A DNA stretch of 60,000 nucleotides. Source: Symsagittifera roscoffensis (taxonomy: Eukaryota > Xenacoelomorpha > Acoela > Convolutidae). The position numbers and the translations under genes are program-made. Shown one piece after another: positions 29,956 through 39,276 of this stretch; the stretch's first letter is position 1; each line of letters starts with the position of its first letter. Below the pieces are notes generated by a model. It searched no databases. It was not told where the DNA came from and saw only the letters and a program-made list of their open reading frames with translations. The stretch lies in the NCBI RefSeq assembly GCF_963678635.1, contig NC_087062.1:6686193-6746192 (forward strand), read 5' to 3'.

Positions 29956-31763
29956 GCCGCCAACTTGGATCACTACACCGATCAAATTCCCACCCAACCA
30001 ATCTTACCTCCCCAATCCCAATAATACCACTTTTTGCTTTTCCGCCACCCGATTTTCCATCTAGTAATGTAACATCAGGCATGAATTCCGATACTAATTC
30101 ACACATCTCAGTTTTATATTCCATCTCACAACTCAATAACCCGAATATTGAAACCCCCGATGAATTTGCCGACTCAGAACCATCCCCATCCAATAATTTT
30201 CATAACTCTTCTAATTTTTCTCAACCCCCTTTTCAACCCATATTATCCAATAACCCTGACCCAATCACCCCCACACCCTCTTATGCTTCCCAAGTTACCC
30301 CAACCTACTCCTCATACCATTCTGACCAATCATCTCATTCTCCAGACACCCCCCGAATCTCCCCAGAGCTAGATAATTTTATTACCCTTCAACAACAACC
30401 CTACCACCTTAATACCCCAACCATAAACCAAATCTCCTCCACAATAAATTCATCCAACCCCCCTACCCCTACACCCTCTTCAAATTATACTGAATCATTA
30501 GCACCATCATCAACATCAACTGAATCTTCACTCAACACTAATAGAGCTTACCGCACTTTTAAAAGAAAGTTCCCCAACCATCCTTTCCCAGCAAAACCAG
30601 GAACAGCCCGTGAATACATCAACCACCCCAAGCATACTAACACAAAAGAATTTTTAGCCATCACCTTACCCTCATTCCCACAATACACATTAAACACCCC
30701 CCACGACACTAACGAAACACGCAACTTCGTAGATGAATACGTTTTAATGCCCACTCTCTCTTGGACCTCATATTATCATTTTACTAACCCCCTTTGCTTA
30801 CCATTATCTAACACTCACATCGATATAGAGCGAAATACGGACATGCTATATCGACTCACTACACCACTAACCGCTAGACAATTTACTTACGTTGGATATA
30901 AAAAATCACTAAAAACACACACTGCACCTAGAGCTAACGAATATACACTCGAATACTATGATCACAACATCATCAGAGCTAACCAAGATCAATTCTTAGA
31001 CGACGATCGCTTCGCTAATCCACAAATTACCGAGAAATTTTTCATCAAGACACCATATATATTCACACTAAACATCTTCGACCGAAAGTTTGATCACATT
31101 ATTTCAGAAGCACTAACAGACACACAAGCATACGAAAGTTTCAAAGAACGCTTCCAAATATTTTCACTAACCTTTCATTTCCTTGCACCACACGAAAGAG
31201 ATTTACACTGCTCACACGATATTATGTTGCGCACTAAACAAACCCACACATATAGTTATTATCGTTTCATCCAAAATCACTTTGACCTACACACACCCTC
31301 TAGACAACCACACCATCGTTTTCAATTCATTAATTCCAAATACACTTCACCATTTTTCCTAAATTTCACATATTGTATTAAAGACACTAACCTCCATGGT
31401 ATTCTTCGTAATTATGACCCCATAACCCAAATGTACATCTTCTGTCCCATCACCAAGACCTTCAACGCCGAAGAATCCCGACCCTTCCTTATCCCGCACG
31501 AGTTTGTACAACCTATAGAAATCCCAATTTTAGAATTCATCCACAACACTAAATTCAATCACAAATTATATAATCTAATCCAAAACACACCTTATGAGTT
31601 TGCAGTTGGCACTGAAGAACTAACCACTATCAAGGCACTTCAATTGCTTTGGCCACTGCTTCAGACTAAAAATATCATCCGCATCTTAGCTAAACTACTA
31701 ACAACTTCAGAACTAATTCACGACATTTTCCCCCACGGTTTTTTCCCGACGACTAACAGGTAA
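29952..31763 (+). CDS. Orphan 603-aa protein after env
   Basis: It begins at the ATGA overlap with the env stop. Residues 1 to about 195 are Pro/Ser/Thr/Asn-rich and presumably disordered. Residues about 195-600 look globular (NRAYRTFKRKFPNHPFPAKP near the boundary, aromatic- and His-rich later). I see no signal peptide, no membrane segment, no zinc knuckle and no enzyme motif I recognise. The stop codon lies inside a consensus splice donor (CAG|GTAAGT at 31757-31765). Splicing of the 79-nt intron would keep the frame open for 16 further residues, many basic. A structural, nuclear or regulatory protein of the element are all possible, and I do not choose. Codon bias is more C-rich than gag-pol. 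Confidence 0.7.
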   Translation: MSRQLGSLHRSNSHPTNLTSPIPIIPLFAFPPPDFPSSNVTSGMNSDTNSHISVLYSISQLNNPNIETPDEFADSEPSPSNNFHNSSNFSQPPFQPILSNNPDPITPTPSYASQVTPTYSSYHSDQSSHSPDTPRISPELDNFITLQQQPYHLNTPTINQISSTINSSNPPTPTPSSNYTESLAPSSTSTESSLNTNRAYRTFKRKFPNHPFPAKPGTAREYINHPKHTNTKEFLAITLPSFPQYTLNTPHDTNETRNFVDEYVLMPTLSWTSYYHFTNPLCLPLSNTHIDIERNTDMLYRLTTPLTARQFTYVGYKKSLKTHTAPRANEYTLEYYDHNIIRANQDQFLDDDRFANPQITEKFFIKTPYIFTLNIFDRKFDHIISEALTDTQAYESFKERFQIFSLTFHFLAPHERDLHCSHDIMLRTKQTHTYSYYRFIQNHFDLHTPSRQPHHRFQFINSKYTSPFFLNFTYCIKDTNLHGILRNYDPITQMYIFCPITKTFNAEESRPFLIPHEFVQPIEIPILEFIHNTKFNHKLYNLIQNTPYEFAVGTEELTTIKALQLLWPLLQTKNIIRILAKLLTTSELIHDIFPHGFFPTTNR

Positions 31764-31838
31764 GTATGAATTAAATGAATATAACTAACTAATTGAAATA
31801 TTAAAAAACTCACCATACTTTATCCATGTTTTCTTTAG
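31760..31838 (+). other. Predicted 79-nt intron at the end of the 603-aa frame
   Basis: The donor is CAG|GTAAGT (a full consensus match), the branch site ATAACTAAC at 31781-31789, then a pyrimidine-rich tract and the TTTCTTTAG acceptor ending at 31838. The joined frame continues to a TAA at 31888-31890. All elements of a real intron are present in the right order and spacing, in an otherwise AC-rich region. Confidence 0.75.
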
Positions 31839-31890
31839 ATTTTTAGCCTTCATCCGACGATCACCTACAAAAACCACAAAAAACAAATAA
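31839..31890 (+). CDS. Predicted short terminal exon of the 603-aa gene
   Basis: It is the continuation of the orphan frame if the 79-nt intron is removed. The first base completes the split arginine codon, then 16 codons (hydrophobic then basic) and a stop. Unspliced RNA gives 603 aa, spliced RNA 619 aa. The choice depends on intron use, which the sequence predicts but does not prove. Confidence 0.5.
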
Positions 31891-31969
31891 AGATCGCAAA
31901 TTTCATCAAACAGACTTCAACAATTCTATTAATCTCTTACACTTATAAATTTATAAATTTAATACCAAT

Positions 31970-32110
31970 GCAGTAAATTCATTTCTAAAATTTTCCCCAC
32001 AAGCAGTAAATCTAATTATGATGAAAATTTGTAACTTAAAATTCCCCCATAACTAGCAGTAAATTTACAAATTCTATGCAGTAAATTAATAAAATGCAAT
32101 TGCAGTACTA
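31970..32110 (+). repeat. Cluster of GCAGTAAAT motifs
   Basis: The nonamer occurs at 31970, 32003, 32056 and 32078, with a partial copy (GCAGTACTA) at 32102. Four exact copies in about 115 bases is well above chance. The spacing is irregular, so this looks like a set of binding sites rather than a tandem array. Confidence 0.65.
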
Positions 32111-32598
32111 ACCTTTTGATATTTTCATTTATTCGCACAGAAATTCTATCCACACTCGCACAGCTCGCCCACGAAGAATTGTTTAAAATAATGAATTTCA
32201 GTTTCAAGTTTTCACACTCAACAACTCTCACATATAATAACATGTTTCAAACTTTCCTTTAACCCGGTTGGAAAGGAATCATATACTAAACAAAACTAAC
32301 CAACGCAGCTTACTAAATACCACAAATCATAGAATAACAGCATGACTAAGAAAAGGAAACCAACGGTACCCAAACCGGATTAACCCAGTTTAAAACTGGA
32401 TAATTTATTCTTTTGAAGACTATTATAAAGTCTAAGAAAGAAATAATAAAACACAAAAAAGTCGAAAGACAAACCCATACCACAAACAATTTGATTTTTG
32501 AAAAAAGGACACAACCAACAAAACATAAGAAAAACCACAACAAACCCAACATAAAACGTTGTCACATAACAGGACCCCTCACAAAAACCGCATGAAAT

Positions 32599-32739
32599 CA
32601 TACTCCCACTCCTGGCCTAACCCACCAGGAAGGACGTCCTGAGTATGCTCTATAGCCGGCCTAACCCACCGCGCTACATCCACGCTTTGTGACCACACCA
32701 CTATTTTTAATAAGAGCTACTCAAGTGTGAGTAACTCTT
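32599..32739 (+). promoter_or_regulatory. Predicted structured RNA element in the retroelement 3' region
   Basis: An outer stem CATACTC (32599-32605) / GAGTATG (32641-32647) encloses a CCTGG...CCAGG hairpin (32611-32629) and the perfect palindrome AGGACGTCCT (32631-32640). GGCCTAACCCACC occurs twice (32614 and 32658). Downstream, AAGAG-C-TACTC (32712-32722) pairs with GAGTA-A-CTCTT (32729-32739), 10 pairs and one mismatch around a 6-base loop. Together this is a compact multi-stem structure of the kind used for retroviral RNA export or dimerisation. The function is inferred. Confidence 0.6.
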
Positions 32740-33363
32740 CAAAATAACCGAACTAAAACAAAAAGCTTTTGTGAAAACAACTAACTAAAATCATAATTAA
32801 AAAATATTAAACTAATAAATGTTTTATAAAATGTAAATTACATTATGCAATACATAGATCAGAATACAACACCAAGGACGAACATCTAAAGACAAAACGA
32901 CCCCACTACACTCGAGAGAGAATGACCAACCACAATCGATATGCCACTCACAATCACAACTCAAAGGATTTAGAGTACGACTTGACTTCGCAGAAAAGGA
33001 CTTCATTGAACTAGACCAATGACCACCTCGATGTTCAAGTATACGTACAGATCCGAGTAACCAGGCATCCCCTCCACGCACAATCTCCACGCCATTCCCA
33101 AACTAGACCAGACACAAAAGAAGTTCTCCACGCAGAACAGAAAAACCTGACATAGCCAACCATTCTGAAATCAGATTTGAGTTTGTTGCGAAGACTTAGT
33201 CGTTGTCACTAGAAGACACAACGTCTTATGTCTCTAACTCCAGCTTCCTGGAACTTCTTTAACAAAAAGGAAACAGAAGAAATAAGATGTTCGCCAAACA
33301 CCAACTTCCATCATCCATCCTTCGAATTGCAGAAGAACTATTCTAAAAAACTCTGTAAAACCC

Positions 33364-33370
33364 GGATGGG
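33364..33370 (+). promoter_or_regulatory. Candidate polypurine tract
   Basis: GGATGGG abuts the 3' LTR. It is short and broken by a T, so it is a weak tract, but no better one is adjacent. Confidence 0.4.
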
Positions 33371-33780
33371 TGGAACCTGATCTAAACTACATTTTATGAT
33401 TGGATAATTTAGATATTTTACCAATGTAAAGTATTTAATATTAACCAATCATGATCCATCTAACTAACAACCCACTTATTTGTAAGTGCTGAAGTTACTT
33501 GTAATTTCAGCACCAGAGAGATTTGAATTTAACTTAGAAATTAGTTGGACTCTCCCGAGCACTTCAGCAGCCGCAATAAACCAGTATACCCTAGATCTAT
33601 TGAGCCTAGCAGAGACTAGTTAAACAACCTGAGACTAGATAGTATAAGAGTAAGATTAGGATCGGTATTAGACTAAGAAGTTGCACGAATCTATCCGGCC
33701 GAAAATAAGATAGCGTGACGAGCAGACGGTGTACTCTATCCGAAATTACTCTATGAGTTAACCACTTCGGTCATAACTCA
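33371..33780 (+). repeat. 3' LTR of the retroelement
   Basis: It is 410 bp, one substitution from the 5' LTR (T at 33735). The AATAAA at 33575-33580 is the expected polyadenylation signal of the element. It is in sense to SLC4A11, so it could also end host transcripts early. Confidence 0.96.
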
Positions 33781-33784
33781 CTAG
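33781..33784 (+). repeat. Target-site duplication (CTAG), right copy
   Basis: It matches 14860-14863 and closes the 18,917-bp insertion. Confidence 0.9.
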
Positions 33785-34121
33785 GCTCTGTTCTACTATA
33801 GTGATATTCGCATAATATTTATGCTGTTTCAGAAATTTAGTAAATCGTTTTTTTTTCTTCTAATAACTGCCTTTTTTGGAGGTCTTCCAAGATACAATTT
33901 TTTCTAAGTTTTGCTAATAACTCGATTAAAAAAATTGTTTCCTTCTTGAAGAAAATTTCTTGAGGCGCCCGAAAACAAGCCCCTGCAGCCTGATAGCGTC
34001 CTCCCAATCTAAAAAAGTGTATAAATTCCTGATATAATTATGGTAACCTAGATTGGAAACAATTTTGTATGTTATTATTATTAAATTTATATGTATAATA
34101 AGTGCTTTTGCATCGTTTCAG

Positions 34122-34262
34122 GGTACGTGTGTGTACGACGGGTGGGTAGATCTGGACCAATCGTGGATTTGTGGCCTTTGCACCATGACATCCATTTCCA
34201 CTCGGCGTATCTGCATTGCGAAGTTGAAACATGCCATGAATATGGGACCAACTACACAAGAG
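34122..34262 (+). CDS. SLC4A11: SLC4A11-type gene, readable exon 4: cytoplasmic domain
   Basis: The exon is 141 bases, 47 codons, phase 0 at both ends. The acceptor is CGTTTCAG (ends 34121) and the donor GAG|GTATAT (34263). The motif DQSWICGLCTMTSISTRRICI matches the SLC4A11 pattern QQSWLCxxCTM...R-x-C-I in this position, which is one of the features separating SLC4A11 from the bicarbonate transporters of the family. This exon resumes the gene after the retroelement and the phase agrees with the exon before it. Confidence 0.9.
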
Positions 34263-34738
34263 GTATATATTTTATTGTTAATGATTTAGTTTTGAAAGTT
34301 ACGGAATACGTGCCTGGTATGCATGATGATTGTTTCTTCAATTAAAAATTTTTTTTTTAAAGAAGAAATTTCGAATTTAAAAATTTCGAAAATTAAAAAA
34401 GTTGATTTTATTCCCATCAAAACTAAGTTGCTTTACTAATTAAATGAAAATTTTTATGCTAAGATATAGTTATTGGATCTAATCGCTCGCTTTACTCGAT
34501 CGAAAATAGACTAAAACACAAATTATTCAAATAGCATTTTCTCGACACTGGGACAGGTTTTTGAAAACTGTACTGTTCAAATCAAATCACGATGGGAAGA
34601 GCTTTAAAATGGTATATCACTCGACCTATTCCGCTTACTATTTGAGGTACCACATTTTGTGAGGATTAAAAACTAAAGCACGCCCGGTCAATAGTCGGAA
34701 CAAAAATATTAAAGTTCAATACTGTTTGTCTTGTATAG

Positions 34739-34885
34739 GTTAGGTTCGTGATTCTGATCCTGACCCCGGCCAACTCTAAGAAGACAAAAAGTGAGCTGGA
34801 AGTGGGCAGGACCATCTCCACCCTCTTCTGTGACGTCAACTTCCGCTCGGAGATGATGAATGCGAAGAGCGACGGCGATGTGTTT
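34739..34885 (+). CDS. SLC4A11: SLC4A11-type gene, readable exon 5: cytoplasmic domain
   Basis: The exon is 147 bases, 49 codons, phase 0 at both ends. The acceptor is CTTGTATAG (ends 34738) and the donor TTT|GTGAGT (34886). It reads VRFVILILTPANSKKTKSEL, then EVGRTISTLFCDVNF and KSDGDVF. The VRFVIL-x-L-x-P strand followed by the E-V-x-R-T helix is the SLC4 cytoplasmic-domain core that shapes the dimer interface. Confidence 0.92.
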
Positions 34886-35403
34886 GTGAGTAGCTCCCTT
34901 TAATGATCTATTTTTCAAGCTCAGAACTTCGTTTATTGTGTTTTCTACACAAGCAGACACTTGTTTTTTACGAGGTAACTTAGTTCCAAACGGTCTCGCA
35001 TAAATTAGAGCTCGACAAAAGTTTTGTTTCAGTATCTGTGTACTGCTGTAATTCAAGTTCTATTTGGAAATTTAATAGTAGGTTTTATCCGCTTTATTGG
35101 TGGCTGGTAGGTGCTAGTTCGCAGTTGTGAAGACATTAGACTCTAACTCTGGAGGTCGGGGTGTTCTAAATAAGTGTCCAAAAAGTAGAAGTGCGAAAAG
35201 TTAAAGTTCAAAAAGTAAGAGTTGTCTTAAAACTGTAACATAAGGAAACTTAAGTTTTTAGATGCGCAAAATTGATTGAAAATTATTTTGAAAACATTTG
35301 CTTTGTGATTTTTAAATGTTTCTTTGAAATTTTAAATGTTTCTTTGAAAGAAGGTTAAATTTCAGTTAGATGTGACCTTAACTTCCTTTTTTATCATTTC
35401 TAG

Positions 35404-35734
35404 AAAGCGATAAAGCAAAGAGTGGAAGTCCTCAAAGACACCAGAACACGTGCAAGACTGCCGAAGGTATCTTCCGGAGCTGAAGTTACTTTCGACGAGG
35501 AGAAATTGCACATCCACAAAACTCCAGAGGACGAGAACTCAACTGCATTGCAATCGTATGGACGAAGAATAGCTAAAATGGACTGGCTGTTCCTAGGAGT
35601 CAGACAGGATATTTTGAGAAGGGGTCGCTATTATCTGAGAGATTACGTTGATGGTGTGACGGGAGTGAGGGCGCTTTCGAAATTGATCTCTACGACTCTC
35701 TTTCTGTACTTTGCGATACTGTTGCCGCTCTTGG
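35404..35734 (+). CDS. SLC4A11: SLC4A11-type gene, readable exon 6: end of cytoplasmic domain and TM1
   Basis: The exon is 331 bases and ends in phase 1. The acceptor is CATTTCTAG (ends 35403) and the donor TTGG|GTAAGA (35735). It covers the end of the cytoplasmic domain, then the juxtamembrane segment GVRQDILRR..YYLRDYVDG (the SLC4 G-[IV]-R-x-D-[IL]-x-R-R...Y-x-x-D-[FY]-x-D-G signature) and the first membrane span (TTLFLYFAILLPLLG). A 46-bp tandem duplication (35749-35840) lies just inside the following intron. Confidence 0.93.
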
Positions 35735-35748
35735 GTAAGATTATTGTG

Positions 35749-35840
35749 CTACAGAGTTTTGCTGGCTATTTTAGTCATACAAGGTCCAAATGTACTACAG
35801 AGTTTTGCTGGCTATTTTCGTCATACAAGGTCCAAAAATT
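35749..35840 (+). repeat. 46-bp direct duplication next to a splice donor
   Basis: Two nearly identical units beginning CTACAGAGTTTTGCTGGCT start at 35749 and 35795, one difference in the part compared (TTTTAGTC against TTTTCGTC). It is a young local tandem duplication in the intron, 14 bases after the donor of readable exon 6. Confidence 0.85.
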
Positions 35841-38339
35841 CGACCAATCAACATCTTGTACTCTGTCCATAACTGATTGATTGTTCAAGTTTCTGTTTCG
35901 ACCACTGAAATTTTATCTTTTTTAAAGAGTAATGAACGTAGTGAAGACTCTTATATAGGTCTTGGTGATTTTTTTTGGTTTTTTTCAGGAAAAGTCTTGA
36001 AATGCTCTAATAACTACAGATGTGCATTCATACATATTAATAGATTTATAAATGTACTTAGTTATATATGCACTTTTTAAGTTCTATTGAAATTCATCTG
36101 CTGAAGGTTACGTAATCAGCACTCTCCAAATACGAACATGGAAATGGCGCGAAAAAAACGTGACCGGCTTCTAGTTCAAAAGAGGAATTTAATTTTTAGA
36201 TTTCTAGCGGAATAAAAACTTTCCTTCTTGTTCAGTTTTCTCAAATTGAGTTAATATTATGAGAAATGTGCCAATTATTACACTTGCGAAGCGAGTGTAT
36301 TAGTACCAACATTCTTTTTTTGCCAATCTCAGTCACAAATATTGGTGCCACTTTTAGGGCGCCTTTACAGCTTTTTCAAAGCATGTGCTTTGACATTCAA
36401 ATAGTAATAATATAACACAGTTGATGCATTTTTAATTCATCAAATGAACCGAAAAAAAGTGATTTGTTTCAAACAACAACAATCATAAAAACTCGATTTC
36501 AGAAATTTTCTAACTCAATATATCTCGCAATTTTTTGAAATGCATAATTTATACATAATGTGGCTTTATGCCTTGCGATTTGTTACATGCAAAGTTAGTG
36601 TGAATGCCTTCTGTTTTTTATATTCCAAAATTTAACTTGCAAAATTGAGTCTGATTGTACTTGGTGCCACTTTTGCTGAATAGCATTGGCAGTGTTTTTC
36701 GGTTGTTAAGCTTGCGTGGCTGAGTATGTAGTGAGTGAGACTCAAAATCTCTTGATTGCAGTAGGTGGCTGGTTCGAATCCTATACGTAGCAGAGTTTTT
36801 GCTAATTCGAGGCTAATTTTGACTTTCTCTTATTCCGTTTGAAAGAGCTGCTTTTTGGCCGTGTTCTCACAAGTGTTTGCGATGCGCAGCTTCGCTTCTG
36901 TGTAAATTTTTCTAAAAATTCGAAGAGCTTAAAGGTCATCTATTTTTTTTTCATTGAAATTCGAAAATTGAGATTTTTTCAAAAGTCAGATTGTTTCTGT
37001 TTACTTGCGTTCATTTCTCTTTTCCAACTGTCAGTTGGCAATGTCTATGGTCAAAATGATGTATTAAGTGAAATTGAACGAAGTAAAGGATAAATGAATA
37101 TTGTTCTTAAGGTTCGAAGAACGTAATTCAAACTCTTCTATAGGTCATGATGATTTTTTTTGTATTTTTTTTTCAGGAAAATGTTTAAAATGCTCTAACA
37201 ACTACAAAAAGTGCATATATACATATGAATGCATTTATGAATGCCCTTAGGTGTATGGGCACTTTTTGAGTTCAATTCAAGTTCTTTTTTTAAAAGGTAG
37301 GTAAAATTCGCTCTCCAATTGAGAAAGTGTAAAAGTCACGAAAAATGTGATCGAATTCTAGTTTCAAAAATGGAATTTAATTTTCAGACTACCCAGAGGA
37401 GTTAACATTTACCTAGCTTTCCAGTTTTCTCAAATTAGGTTTTATTTTCATAATGAAAGTATCAATCATAAATTGTTTTGGAAATTCAACGACTGCATAG
37501 TCATCTATTTTCGTTCCGCCTTTCGAAGAAAGCGAGGAACATATATGCTCGGGTGTTTTTTTATTCGGACAAATTTCACAAAACTCTTTGCTCACTCGGG
37601 GGATCGATCTCCTAATCTGCATGGGCTTATCCGTGTGTGCAAACCACTATAGTAACCTGCTACGGTTCTTCATAAACTGCCCGTGTTTTACTTTACACTT
37701 GGCGAATGAACCCGCACTTCAAAATGTTCCAAATTTAATTGAGGCAGCTAATTGGTCGTACTAATTCCATATGCGGATTAAATTTTTCACACTTTAAATT
37801 TGATTTTATCAGCTTAAAATTCATAGTTTTGTCAATATTTTAATAGCCAAAAACTATTCGAGACCAAATGAAGGGTAGTCGGAACATTCAGGGCTTCGCC
37901 CTGATACGAGCAGTCTTGTTTACTTTGAATTTTGAAAGTTAAATTATTTTCTGTTTCTTTGCGTTCATGGACTTTTTCCAACTGTGTGTTGGCTATTTTT
38001 CTCTTCAGGAAAACTAATAATTTGTGGTTTTGTTTTCTTCGTCCTAAATACTGTTTACCAGTTCGAAATTTTGGTAAAACTCGGAATCCTGAAAAGTTAC
38101 AGTCCGATATAATTTAAGAGCATAATGTGATGACAGAACTTTACAAACGTTTCAAAAAACGAATGTCAAAGATAAAAGCGAAAAATTGAGATATATATTT
38201 TTTATTTTTTTCATTTTTTTTGCAATTTTTATTTTAAAAAAAACCTTCATTGGCACGGAAGCGCTAAATGAAACTTCCAAAACAAAACTAGTTTTGTTTT
38301 TAGATCATTTTGCTTAATAATAAATAAGTTGAATTTCAG
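35841..38339. other. Intron with family A and B repeats
   Basis: No exon is seen. Family A copies lie at about 35890-36250 and 36900-37500 and a reverse family B copy at about 37650-37925, ending CAGGGCTTCGCCCTGATACG. tRNA-like box A/B sequences occur at about 36708-36800 (GGTTCGAATCC box B) and, on the minus strand, at about 37580-37665. Confidence 0.6.
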
Positions 38340-38547
38340 CACTTGGTGTGACGAATAAGAGCAACACAGACGGAGCGATGACTATCAAGAAGATGATTGT
38401 GGCCCAGGGCATCGGAGGGGCCATCTTCTCCTTCTTCGGTGGTCAACACCTGGTGATTTTGATCACAACAGCACCAGTGGTCATATTCACACTCATCATC
38501 AAAGAGATATCGGAAGACTTGGGCGATGATTTTTTCACGCTCTATTG
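38340..38547 (+). CDS. SLC4A11: SLC4A11-type gene, readable exon 7: TM2-TM3 region
   Basis: The exon is 208 bases, entered in phase 1 and left in phase 2. The acceptor is TTGAATTTCAG (ends 38339) and the donor TATTG|GTATTT (38548). It reads ALGVTNKSNTDGAM, then QGIGGAIFSFFGGQHLVILI. NTDGA, GQ-x-IGG and GQxLVIL-x-TAP are core SLC4 membrane-domain motifs; the substrate-site helix TM3 begins with the TTAP segment. Confidence 0.92.
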
Positions 38548-38988
38548 GTATTTAGAATTTAAATTAGAATTTAGAATTAAAAATTAGCAAATATTTCGTT
38601 ATAAACATTGCGAGCTTAAAGTCGTACTCTAAATCATATGAAGCCTAATTGGGAGGCGTTGATTTTGATTGAAGAAATCCAAAACGGCGGCAGTTTTGAA
38701 ATATTATTAATTTCCACCAAATTTCAAGCTTATTCCAAAAAAAAACAATTGACATGATTCAAATAAGACTCAGATATGTTAAAAAGTATGTCTTTCTCAA
38801 AGTCAAACTATATTTTAGTACACAAGGATAGCCTATTGCTGTGAACTTGGAACAGAATTTTCGACTACAGTAATCGTAGTGAAGTTTTTAAATAATTGAA
38901 AGTTTGGCAAATTGAATTTTTTTCAAATTAGTTTTTAAATTGGTAAAAGCATGAGTAAAAGTATCATTGATTGTTTGTTTGTTTTTAG

Positions 38989-39227
38989 TGTGTCGGGTCT
39001 CTTCAACAGTTTCTTCCTGGCGATCTACTCGTGTACGAACTGCTGCTACTTGATGAAGTTTTGCTACAGGTCAGTGGATGAAGTGTTCGGCGTCTTCATC
39101 TCCATCGCGTTCGTAATCGACGCCATTAAAAGTTGCAAGCACATCCACGACGACTACTACAGATCATGTCCAATCATAAACGCTACAAGTGCCACTCTTG
39201 CAAATGCCACCACTGAAAGTGCCATCG
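38989..39227 (+). CDS. SLC4A11: SLC4A11-type gene, readable exon 8: TM4-TM5 and start of the large outer loop
   Basis: The exon is 239 bases, entered in phase 2 and left in phase 1. The acceptor is GTTTTTAG (ends 38988) and the donor ATCG|GTTTGT (39228). It reads SGLFNSFFLAIYSCTNCCYL, then RSVDEVFGVFISIAFVIDAIK (the SLC4 [ST]-x-[ED]-E-x-F-[AG]-x-x-I-[SA]-x-[AT]-F pattern). It ends in a loop with two sequons (INATSATLANATTES), consistent with the glycosylated third extracellular loop of SLC4A11. The loop holds cysteines at SCKHIHDDYYRSC. Confidence 0.92.
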
Positions 39228-39276
39228 GTTTGTTTATTCTTTATTCATATTTTCATTTTTTACCATTCACAAAGTG

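Larger units (their letters stand above)
31891..33363 (+). other. Retroelement 3' non-coding region
   Basis: About 1.5 kb without a credible gene before the 3' LTR. It contains a cluster of GCAGTAAAT motifs (31970-32110), self-complementary segments around 32260-32400 (CCGGTTGG against CCAAACCGG) and the structured block at 32599-32739. A purine-rich stretch lies at about 33263-33289. Such a region would suit RNA export, stability or packaging signals (inference). Confidence 0.55.

Noticed and set aside
36708-36800. A functional tRNA-Leu gene
   Set aside because: A CAA anticodon loop and box B can be drawn, but acceptor and T stems have several mismatches. A degenerate tRNA or SINE head is more likely.
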